Below, one piece after another: positions 1 through 7,002 of a DNA stretch of 36,330 nucleotides. Both the position numbers and the translations under genes were made by a program. The DNA is from Candidatus Hydrogenedentota bacterium (lineage in GTDB: Bacteria > Hydrogenedentota > Hydrogenedentia > Hydrogenedentales > SLHB01). Each line of letters starts with the position of its first letter. Position 1 is the first letter of the stretch. The notes under the pieces are model-generated. The model searched no databases and was not told where the DNA came from. It worked only from the letters and a program-made list of their open reading frames with translations. The stretch spans positions 1 through 36,330 of the forward strand of contig JACRLJ010000036.1 of NCBI GenBank assembly GCA_016215105.1, in the 5' to 3' direction.

Positions 1-546
1 GTAATAGCGATCATCGTGGCTTCCTCGAATGCGGTGAATCTGACGGATGGGTTGGATGGATTGGCGATTGGCGCGTCAATTATGTCACTGCTGGCGTACA
101 CGGGAATCGCCTATGTGGTGAGCCGCGCCGACTGGTCCGACTATCTCTTTCTCATTTATGTTCCGGAGGCGAGCGAATTGACGGTGTTTGGCGCGGCGTT
201 GCTGGGCACGGGGTTGGGCTTCTTGTGGTTCAACGCCCATCCCGCCGAGGTTTTTATGGGTGACACGGGGTCGCTGGCGCTCGGGGGCGCGATAGGAACA
301 ATGGCGATACTGACGAAACAGGAACTCCTGCTCATCGTGGTAGGCGGCTTGTTCGTGTTGGAGGCGGGCAGCGTCATCATTCAGGTCGCTTCGTTCAAGC
401 TACGTGGTAAGCGGGTGTTCAAGATGGCGCCGCTGCACCACCACTTCGAGTTGATGGGGTGGTCGGAGACGAAAGTAACGGTGCGGTTTTGGATTCTTGC
501 GATACTTTTTGCCTTGATGAGTCTTGGCACGTTGAAGTTGCGGTGA
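1..546 (+). CDS. mraY: Phospho-N-acetylmuramoyl-pentapeptide transferase, C-terminal half (5' truncated by window edge)
   Basis: Transfers phospho-MurNAc-pentapeptide from UDP to undecaprenyl phosphate, giving lipid I at the cytoplasmic membrane. The frame is open back to base 1, so the gene starts outside the window; 181 residues remain of a family of about 360. Visible hallmarks are [10 protein letters not shown] with the catalytic Asp residues near the left edge, [17 protein letters not shown], and the C-terminal APLHHHFE motif. These alternate with hydrophobic segments expected to be transmembrane helices. The gene stops 4 bp before murD and is the first visible gene of the mraY-murD-ftsW-murG block. 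The assignment is firm. Confidence 0.97.
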   Translation, partial: VIAIIVASSNAVNLTDGLDGLAIGASIMSLLAYTGIAYVVSRADWSDYLFLIYVPEASELTVFGAALLGTGLGFLWFNAHPAEVFMGDTGSLALGGAIGTMAILTKQELLLIVVGGLFVLEAGSVIIQVASFKLRGKRVFKMAPLHHHFELMGWSETKVTVRFWILAILFALMSLGTLKLR

Positions 547-550
547 CGGC

Positions 551-1903
551 ATGGATGTGCGCGGGAGAAAAGTAACAGTAGTTGGGTTGGGGCGGACCGC
601 GGTATCGCTGGTCCGCCTCTTGCTCCGCGAGGGCGCGCGCCCGTTTGTCACCGAAGTGTCCGATACGCCGAAGGTGGCCGCCTACCGCGCGGAGCTGGAC
701 ACTCTTGGGGTGTTCTGCGAGTGCGGTGGTCATACGGATGCGGCGTTCGAGGACGCCGTGCTGGTGATACCGAGTCCTGGTGTATCGCCTCGCGTGGGGC
801 CGATAGCCCGGGCACGTGAGGCAGGCGCCGAGGTCCTGGGCGAGATGGAGGTTGCCTTCGCTTATTGCCAATCGCGTGTGCTGGCGGTGACGGGCACCAA
901 TGGCAAAACGACGACCACCGAGCTGCTGAAGACGCTGATTGAGAGTTGCGGTCACCGGGTGGTTCTGGCGGGCAACAACGCATTTCCGTTTTCCGAGGCC
1001 GTACAGATTAGCCCGGCGCCGGAGTACGTTGTGGTCGAGGTAAGCAGTTACCAGTTGGAGACGATTCGGGAATTTCGTCCGTGGATTGCCGCGGCGCTTA
1101 ATGTGACTCCGGACCACTTGTCGCGTCACGGGAGTATGGAGACCTACTCCGCGGTGAAGGCGCGTATATTCGAGAACCAGTCGGACGGCGACATCTCGGT
1201 TGTGAACTACGACGACCCGGCGGTTCGCGGGATGGCGGATGAGCGCCGCGGACGAGTGTGGCCGTTTAGTCTGGCCACCCGTTTGGACAATGGAATCTGG
1301 CTGGACGGATCGGACATACGGCTTGGCGGCGAGCGGATCGCGCGCGCGTCGGACACGATACTTCCGGGGCGGCACAACTTGCAGAATGTTCTGGCGGCGC
1401 TGAGCATGATGCGCGCCGGCGGGTTTGACTGGGGGAAGACGCTGGCGGGACTGCGCGAATTTCGCGGCGTGGAGCATCGGATAGAGTTCGTGGCCCGTAT
1501 AGGCGGAGTGGATTTCTACAACGACTCGAAATCGACGAATATCGACAGTCTAAAGGTTGCGCTGGAGAGTTTTTCGGCGCCTGTCATTTTGATTGCGGGC
1601 GGTGAAGGCAAGGGGGCCGATTACCGCGTATTGCGAGACTCGTTTGGCCGCCGGGTGAAGGCATTGGTTACGTTAGGGGACGACGCACCGTTGTTGGAGG
1701 CGGCCTTTGGCGACTTGGCCCCGACGGAGCGGGCGGAGGATATGGACGATGCTGTGCTGCGCGCGGCGGCGGCGTCCGTACCGGGCGACGTCGTGCTGTT
1801 GTCACCGGCGTGCGCCAGTTTTGACATGTACGAAAGCTTCGAGCATCGTGGCAAAGTGTTCAAGGAGAGTGTTATCCGCTATCGTGAAAGGGCTCTGCAA
1901 TGA
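551..1903 (+). CDS. murD: UDP-N-acetylmuramoylalanine--D-glutamate ligase
   Basis: Cytoplasmic ATP-dependent ligase that adds D-Glu to UDP-MurNAc-L-Ala. The 450-residue product matches the family length. An N-terminal Rossmann-like part begins with KVTVVGLGRTA, the ATP loop GTNGKTT lies at residues 115-121, and the central domain carries NVTPDHLSRH. HRIEF and NDSKSTN mark the start of the C-terminal ligase domain, and LLSPACASFDMY is the typical C-terminal motif. The ATG lies 4 bp after mraY, and the stop overlaps the ftsW start as ATGA, which suggests translational coupling. Nothing is missing. Confidence 0.97.
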   Translation: MDVRGRKVTVVGLGRTAVSLVRLLLREGARPFVTEVSDTPKVAAYRAELDTLGVFCECGGHTDAAFEDAVLVIPSPGVSPRVGPIARAREAGAEVLGEMEVAFAYCQSRVLAVTGTNGKTTTTELLKTLIESCGHRVVLAGNNAFPFSEAVQISPAPEYVVVEVSSYQLETIREFRPWIAAALNVTPDHLSRHGSMETYSAVKARIFENQSDGDISVVNYDDPAVRGMADERRGRVWPFSLATRLDNGIWLDGSDIRLGGERIARASDTILPGRHNLQNVLAALSMMRAGGFDWGKTLAGLREFRGVEHRIEFVARIGGVDFYNDSKSTNIDSLKVALESFSAPVILIAGGEGKGADYRVLRDSFGRRVKALVTLGDDAPLLEAAFGDLAPTERAEDMDDAVLRAAAASVPGDVVLLSPACASFDMYESFEHRGKVFKESVIRYRERALQ

Positions 1904-3033
1904 AGCGGGAAACGATGTTTGTGTTGACGGTGACGCTGGCGCTAACTCTGGTGGGTATTTTGATGGTGTACAGCTCGAGTGGCGTAGGGACACGCGCCGC
2001 CGAACGCCTTCGCGAGCCGAGCCCGCTCTATTATGTAAATCGCCAGTTGGCCTATATGGCAATAGGTCTTCTCGGCATGTGGATTGCTTCGCGGATTGAT
2101 TACCACCGTTGGGCCACACCGCTGTATTTTCGTGGGATTGTGTTCGTGTCGCTGGCGCTCTTAGTTCTAGTGCTGATGATTGGCGCGAAGACCGGCGGCG
2201 CCTGCCGCTGGATTCCAGTGGCGGGCTTTCGGTTTCAGCCGTCGGAATTTGCCAAGTTCGCGGTGATTCTGTTACTGGCGGTCAAGCTTTCTCAAAACCA
2301 ACAGCATATTCGCAGCTTTTGGCGGGGAATTGCGCCGCCAGCGGTTACTACGTGCGTGTTTCTTGGGTTGATTGTCGCCGAACACGATCTTGGTGTGCCG
2401 GTCGTGATCGGGTCGGTGTGTCTTTTGATGCTGCTGATGGCGGGTATTCCAAAACGCTATTTCTTCCTCGCTTTGGGGTGTGGCGGAGCGGGGGTGGCGG
2501 GGCTGATCTACTTGAGTCCGAACCGCATGGAGCGAATTCTGGCGTTTCGCAATCCTTGGGCCGATCCGAGCGACACCGGTCTTCAATTGATACAGTCATT
2601 GGCGGCGTTCGCGCAGGGCGGGATTCTTGGACGCGGTCCGGGCGCCAGTGAGAAGAAACTTCACTACTTGCCCGCCGCGCACACGGACTTCATTTTTGCC
2701 GTTTGGGGCGAGGAGATGGGTTTGGTGGGTTGTCTCGCGCTGGTTGTGTTATTTGTCGCGCTGCTGATTGCGTCGATGCGGATCGTTGCCGGCGCGCGGG
2801 ATTCGTTTGGCGCACTGCTTGCGGGGGGGATCGTGTCCCTGGTATCGTTTCAGGCGGCGTTCAACATGGCAGTGACCATTGGGTTGCTACCTACGAAGGG
2901 CTTACCGCTGCCATTCATCAGTTCCGGCGGAACCGCGTTGATAGTCTATTTGAGCATGATCGGCGTGTTGTTGAATATCGGGCTGCAGGCCGAAGATCCT
3001 GAACGCGCGGGGGATTTCGTTCCCACGACGTAA
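1900..3033 (+). CDS. ftsW: SEDS-family peptidoglycan polymerase/cell division protein FtsW
   Basis: Multi-pass SEDS membrane protein that polymerises lipid II glycan strands at the septum. The 377-residue product has about ten hydrophobic segments. Family motifs are FQPSEFAKFAVILLLA, the loop LPAAHTDFIFAVWGEEMG, and the C-terminal PLPFISSGGTA. Its place between murD and murG in a dcw cluster favours FtsW over RodA. The start overlaps the murD stop by 4 nt (ATGA). A 34-nt gap separates it from murG. Confidence 0.95.
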   Translation: MKRETMFVLTVTLALTLVGILMVYSSSGVGTRAAERLREPSPLYYVNRQLAYMAIGLLGMWIASRIDYHRWATPLYFRGIVFVSLALLVLVLMIGAKTGGACRWIPVAGFRFQPSEFAKFAVILLLAVKLSQNQQHIRSFWRGIAPPAVTTCVFLGLIVAEHDLGVPVVIGSVCLLMLLMAGIPKRYFFLALGCGGAGVAGLIYLSPNRMERILAFRNPWADPSDTGLQLIQSLAAFAQGGILGRGPGASEKKLHYLPAAHTDFIFAVWGEEMGLVGCLALVVLFVALLIASMRIVAGARDSFGALLAGGIVSLVSFQAAFNMAVTIGLLPTKGLPLPFISSGGTALIVYLSMIGVLLNIGLQAEDPERAGDFVPTT

Positions 3034-3067
3034 GGGCCGACGCGCTGGCACGTCTGGCGAGAACATA

Positions 3068-4174
3068 ATGCGAATCATCATTACAGGCGGCGGCACGGGG
3101 GGGCATACCTCGCCCGCCGTAGCTGTCATCGAGGAATTACAGAAGCGCGATCCCCGACTTCACTTGCTTTGGGTTGGACGCACGGGCGGTGTTGAGCAGC
3201 GCATTAGCGAGAAACTATCGCTGCCTTTCCGTGGCTTGCCCGTCGAGGGTTGGCCTCGCCGCCGCACGCCCCGACAACTTTGGGCGGGGGCGAAGCTGGT
3301 CTATAGCGCGTTGCGTTCGATGCTCATCGTACGCAAGTTTAGTCCGCAGATGGTACTCGGTGTTGGCGGATACGTTTCGCTTCCTTTGGTTTGGGCGGCG
3401 CAACGGTTGGGCCTCCCGACGGTATTGCATGAGCAGAACAAGCGCTTGGGCATGGCGAACCGGATTCTGGCGCGCCGAGCGACGCGGCTGTTTTTGAGCT
3501 ACCCGGATACATTGGGGAACTTTCCGCCGGGGATTGCCCGTGTGGTTGGCAATCCCGTTCGCGCGGGGTTCACAAAGCCACCCAGCCGTGAGACGGCGCG
3601 CGCCACGATGGGCCTGGAACCTTCGATTCCTGTGGTCTTAGTAAGCGGCGGCAGCCAGGGGTCGCGAACCTTGAATCAGGCGCTAACGGGCCTGGTGGGG
3701 CAGCTTGCGCCGGGTGAAGCGCAGATCCTCTGGATGACGGGCGCCAGCGGCGCCGCCGACGCACGCCGTGTAGCGGCGGAATCCAAGGCGCGCGTCGAGG
3801 TATTTCCGTACATTGAGGACATGGTCAGCGCGTGTGCGGCGGCGGACTTGATTATATCGCGATCCGGGGCGTCAAGCACCGCGGAGATTGCGATGTTGGG
3901 CAAACCGACGATCCTTGTGCCGTATCCGTTCGCAGCGGACAATCATCAGGAGGAAAACGCGCGGGCGTTCGAGCAGGCGGAGGCCTCACTGATCTTGCTC
4001 GATTCGGAGTGTTCGCCGGAGCGTCTGTTATCGGAAATGCGGGGCCTTCTGGCGGACAAGGCGCGATTGGCGGCCATGGGAACGGCGGCCGCTTCGTTGG
4101 CGCGGCCAGGCGCGGCCGAACACATGGTAGAGGACATGTTCTCGCTGGTATTTCCGACCACACCCGCGGATTAG
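3068..4174 (+). CDS. murG: UDP-N-acetylglucosamine--N-acetylmuramyl-(pentapeptide) pyrophosphoryl-undecaprenol GlcNAc transferase
   Basis: GT28 glycosyltransferase that adds GlcNAc to lipid I to make lipid II on the inner face of the membrane. It has 368 residues, the usual size. The N-terminal glycine-rich loop GGGTGGH lies at residues 7-13, HEQN in the acceptor-binding domain, VSGGSQGS at the start of the nucleotide domain, and SRSGASSTAEI with PYPFAADNHQ in the UDP-GlcNAc site. It is the last gene of the visible dcw block: murC, murB or ftsQ do not follow, and a tRNA gene with its own promoter comes next. Confidence 0.97.
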   Translation: MRIIITGGGTGGHTSPAVAVIEELQKRDPRLHLLWVGRTGGVEQRISEKLSLPFRGLPVEGWPRRRTPRQLWAGAKLVYSALRSMLIVRKFSPQMVLGVGGYVSLPLVWAAQRLGLPTVLHEQNKRLGMANRILARRATRLFLSYPDTLGNFPPGIARVVGNPVRAGFTKPPSRETARATMGLEPSIPVVLVSGGSQGSRTLNQALTGLVGQLAPGEAQILWMTGASGAADARRVAAESKARVEVFPYIEDMVSACAAADLIISRSGASSTAEIAMLGKPTILVPYPFAADNHQEENARAFEQAEASLILLDSECSPERLLSEMRGLLADKARLAAMGTAAASLARPGAAEHMVEDMFSLVFPTTPAD

Positions 4175-4221
4175 AAGGGGGTGAAGGGTTGCGTGCGGCG
4201 CGACTTCGGGACGAGCGCCTT

Positions 4222-4251
4222 TTGACACATCCTATGGCGATAGGGTAAGAT
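4222..4251 (+). promoter_or_regulatory. Sigma-70-type promoter for tRNA-Leu
   Basis: A perfect -35 TTGACA (4222-4227) and a -10 TAAGAT (4246-4251), 18 bp apart, end 28 bp before the mature 5' end of the tRNA. The spacing and the position in the murG-tRNA gap fit an independent tRNA promoter. No transcription data support it. Confidence 0.65.
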
Positions 4252-4279
4252 CGCTGAACTTTCCTTTGAAGGAAATCTT

Positions 4280-4366
4280 GCCGGAGTGGTGAAATTGGCA
4301 GACACGCATGGTTCAGGGCCATGTGGGCGCAAGCCCGTGGGGGTTCAAGTCCCTTCTCCGGCACCA
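4280..4366 (+). tRNA. tRNA-Leu (anticodon CAG)
   Basis: An 87-nt class II tRNA. The acceptor stem GCCGGAG (4280-4286) pairs with CTCCGGC (4356-4362), and the 3' CCA is encoded (4364-4366). The anticodon stem CATGG/CCATG encloses loop TTCAGGG, with anticodon CAG at 4314-4316, reading Leu codon CUG. The long variable arm (GGGCGCAAGCCC region) and GGTTCAAGTCC T-arm are typical of tRNA-Leu. A promoter and a terminator flank it, so it appears to be a single-gene transcript. Confidence 0.97.
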
Positions 4367-4376
4367 CGATTGAGCT

Positions 4377-4406
4377 AGGCCAGCCGCATGCGGCTGGCCT
4401 TTTTTT
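4377..4406 (+). terminator. Rho-independent terminator of tRNA-Leu
   Basis: A perfect 24-nt palindrome (4377-4400, core GGCCAGCCGCATGCGGCTGGCC) is followed by a run of T (4400-4406). It starts 11 nt after the tRNA CCA end. This is the clearest intrinsic terminator in the window. Confidence 0.92.
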
Positions 4407-4512
4407 GTGACTGGGAAGGGCCGGTACAAGCGGTGTGGGGTATTCCTCCCGTGTGGAAGCGTCCGGAGCCGAGTTGGACAGGGGATCAGTATTTGTAGAT
4501 GAGGGACGGCAT

Positions 4513-6300
4513 ATGCGCGTGAATCTCGGACTATTGGCGGCTAACGTGATCGTTGTTGTACTGACGGCAACCGGTGTGGTGGCGCGGGCGGATGATCCGA
4601 AGCCCGTTGAGCCGTTCACGAATTCGATTGGTATGAGGATGATTCCCATTCCGGCGGGGTCGTTCGTGATGGGTGAGATGAACCCGGTGTCGAAGGAGAT
4701 GGCGGGGCCCGGACAGACGGAACGAGGCAACTATGACGAGCTTCCCGTTCATAAGGTGACTATCCTAGGGTCGTACTATGTGTCGGAAACGGAAGTGACC
4801 GCGGAGCAGTTTCGGCAGTTTCGCCCGGGCTATGGGGGTCCCGAGGTCTCTAAACCGTACGCGGCGGGAATAAGCTGGACGGAGGCGTCGGCGTTTTGCC
4901 GGTGGCTTAGCGATAAAGAGGGCAAGGCATATCGTCTTCCAACGGAGGCGGAGTGGGAATATGCGTGCCGTGGAGGGGCGCAAACGCCGTTCTGGTCTGG
5001 GACTACGCCGCCGAAAGACGATGTGAATCCGTTTGGACTCAAGAACATACACTCCGGCGTGGGGGAATGGTGCTCGGACTGGTATGGTCCCTACCCGTAC
5101 GAGGATCAGGTCGATCCCGTGGGTCCAGCGTCTGGTATGACGCGCGTCATTCGAGGCGGCGGGATCGAAGTGCATCCGCCGAACAAGGGACTCACGGCGG
5201 AGGCGGAAGCAAGGGATATGTTGGGGTACTACGGTGTTCCCTTGGGTGGCTGTCCGGCCTTTTACCGGCGTTCTGCGAATAGGGCGAGCCTTATGCCGAA
5301 TTGTCCACGGCCTGGCGCAGACCCGCCGCTACAGCATTTCGTTGGATTCCGGGTGGCGCAAGGCGCGGCGCCAGGGACAAAACTACTTCGGCGTGAGACG
5401 CCCTGGCCAATGCAGGGTGTGAAACAGACGAAGGTGAGCGTGACGGCGGGTCCTGAGGCGGGCAAACCCTATTTGAAGGTGCGTCCGATGTTACCTATTC
5501 CGCCTGAAAACTGTCCGGAAGCCGCGATCACTGCGGCGGGCATCAACCCCGGCGTCATGGGCCACAACCATTCCGGCGGCATCACGGTATGCCCGAACGG
5601 CGACCTGTTCATGGTGAGCTTTAGTTGCACCATGCGCATATCGGAGTCGTCGAGCAGTTCGACCATGATGTGTACGCGTCTGCGCTACGGCGCGGAGGAA
5701 TGGGATACCCCCGATGTGTTTGCGGACGTTGCCGATCTGAATGATCAGTCCGGTCTGGTTTGGACCGACAAGGATACGGTTTGGTTCTTTGGCGGCGGCA
5801 GGTTCTTCGGGCCAGGAGAACAGGTCGAGGGCAACGTGCCGTTCCGGTATTGCCGATCGACCGACAGCGGCGCGACGTGGTCTGAACTCATGGTTCCGGC
5901 GATTACGGGACCTGTGGGGAGCTTTACGGCGCAGCCCATTAGCAGTGCGTTTCGCGGGCCGGATGGGGCGATCTTCTTTGGTATGGATGGCGCCGGGGCT
6001 GCGTCGTTACTCTGGATGAGCAAGGACGAGGGAGAAACGTGGGAAGATACGGGAGGGCGAACGTTTGCGCGGCACACCGCGTTTGTCGTTCTGAAAGACC
6101 AGCGCATCCTCCTTGGGAGCAAACCAGCGGCCGGCGCTAATCCGCTTGAAGAGCGGGCGGATATTCTTTGGCACCGACTGTCAGCATATCAGCGCCATGC
6201 CGCCGGAAGGCATGAAGATGCGCGGCGTGATGGTGGCCTTGTCAGAAGACGAGGGCGAAACCTGGCGCGTGAAGCAACTTGCAGTGGCCACGCCGCATGA
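4513..6300 (+). CDS. Secreted FGE-sulfatase-like/BNR sialidase-like protein, upstream part of a frame-broken gene
   Basis: I chose ATG 4513 over the upstream GTG 4435: it follows GAGGGA and opens a signal peptide (charged n-region, hydrophobic stretch, ARADD cleavage region). Residues about 35-300 resemble the FGE-sulfatase/SUMF1 fold (IPAGSFVMGE, RLPTEAEWEYACRGG, GEWCSDWY, RVIRGGG, FVGFRVA). The paired cysteines of true formylglycine-generating enzymes are not visible, so I read it as a non-catalytic or lectin-like use of the fold. A BNR/Asp-box propeller follows, with boxes STDSGATW (5857-5880) and SKDEGETW (6019-6042). After about 6111 the frame reads out-of-family Arg/Ala-rich sequence to a TGA at 6300, while the propeller continues in the ORF at 6113. 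See the finding on this break. Confidence 0.75.
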   Translation: MRVNLGLLAANVIVVVLTATGVVARADDPKPVEPFTNSIGMRMIPIPAGSFVMGEMNPVSKEMAGPGQTERGNYDELPVHKVTILGSYYVSETEVTAEQFRQFRPGYGGPEVSKPYAAGISWTEASAFCRWLSDKEGKAYRLPTEAEWEYACRGGAQTPFWSGTTPPKDDVNPFGLKNIHSGVGEWCSDWYGPYPYEDQVDPVGPASGMTRVIRGGGIEVHPPNKGLTAEAEARDMLGYYGVPLGGCPAFYRRSANRASLMPNCPRPGADPPLQHFVGFRVAQGAAPGTKLLRRETPWPMQGVKQTKVSVTAGPEAGKPYLKVRPMLPIPPENCPEAAITAAGINPGVMGHNHSGGITVCPNGDLFMVSFSCTMRISESSSSSTMMCTRLRYGAEEWDTPDVFADVADLNDQSGLVWTDKDTVWFFGGGRFFGPGEQVEGNVPFRYCRSTDSGATWSELMVPAITGPVGSFTAQPISSAFRGPDGAIFFGMDGAGAASLLWMSKDEGETWEDTGGRTFARHTAFVVLKDQRILLGSKPAAGANPLEERADILWHRLSAYQRHAAGRHEDARRDGGLVRRRGRNLAREATCSGHAA

Positions 6301-6916
6301 ACGTCACCGCGGCAAGACGGATCCGTGGCAGCCGCAGGACGGGCCTGAGCACCGGTATCCCACAATTGGGTACTCGGCCGCGGCGCAATCGCCGAATGGC
6401 ATGATCCATTTGATGAGTTCCATGAACCATCCATCGCTACACTTTGAGATGAATGAAGCGTGGATACTGTCCGGCGAGACGGCGGAAATTGCCGTCGATA
6501 CCGGTTCCGCGAGCGGTTCCTCGGCGGGTATTCCGGTGACGACTCACGAGGAGCGTTACCCGGACGGTTCGCTGAGAATGGCGTGGGGCAGCCGTGTTGG
6601 CGTCAATGGCCGGTACGTGTTGGACGGGGTCGAGACTTGGTATTACGCGGGCGGCACGAAACAGTACGAGGCGACATACGACTATGGCCGCAAGATCGGC
6701 GCGGAGACTTTGTGGGACGAGGCCGGCAACAAGAAATGGTCTTGGGAGCGCGGGAAGGACGGCGGTGGCACTTGGATTCAGTACTGGCCGAATGGTCAGA
6801 AACGGATTGAATCGCACTGGGTTGGAGTTACGGCGGAGGGGCCGGCGACGCAGTGGGATCGCGAGGGTCACGTGGTGAAAGCGGTGTCGTTCAAAGGCGG
6901 AGCTCTGCAGGAGTAG
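6113..6916 (+). CDS. Sialidase-like propeller continuation plus MORN-type C-terminus (downstream part of the frame-broken gene)
   Basis: This frame continues the family sequence of the preceding ORF: NQRPALIRLKSGRIFF, a third Asp box SEDEGETW (6242-6265), then NGMIHLMSSMNHPSLHFEMN. About 120 C-terminal residues form YwqK/MORN_2-like repeats (YPDGS, YYAGGTKQYEATYDYG, YWPNGQKRIESHW), a fold of unknown role often at the end of secreted proteins. The nominal start is a TTG with no convincing ribosome site, so this piece is not an independent gene. It is the 3' half of one reading unit, 4513-6916. The product would be periplasmic or secreted and may act on or bind glycans; that is inferred from domain families only. 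Confidence 0.7.
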   Translation: MGANQRPALIRLKSGRIFFGTDCQHISAMPPEGMKMRGVMVALSEDEGETWRVKQLAVATPHERHRGKTDPWQPQDGPEHRYPTIGYSAAAQSPNGMIHLMSSMNHPSLHFEMNEAWILSGETAEIAVDTGSASGSSAGIPVTTHEERYPDGSLRMAWGSRVGVNGRYVLDGVETWYYAGGTKQYEATYDYGRKIGAETLWDEAGNKKWSWERGKDGGGTWIQYWPNGQKRIESHWVGVTAEGPATQWDREGHVVKAVSFKGGALQE

Positions 6917-7002
6917 ACGTTCGGCCGACGCTGCGGGCACCGGCGTGGGGAGTGTGTGGTGAAATGGGCGAAAGAGACCAAGGGGACCAAAGGGTTCGAC
7001 TG

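Noticed and set aside
419-1477. 352-codon minus-strand ORF over mraY and murD
   Set aside because: It overlaps two certain genes, is Arg/His-rich, and has no motifs; it is typical of antisense frames in GC-rich genes.
4435-4512. Upstream GTG start for the FGE/sialidase gene
   Set aside because: It would place 26 polar residues before an otherwise normal signal peptide; ATG 4513 has a better ribosome site.
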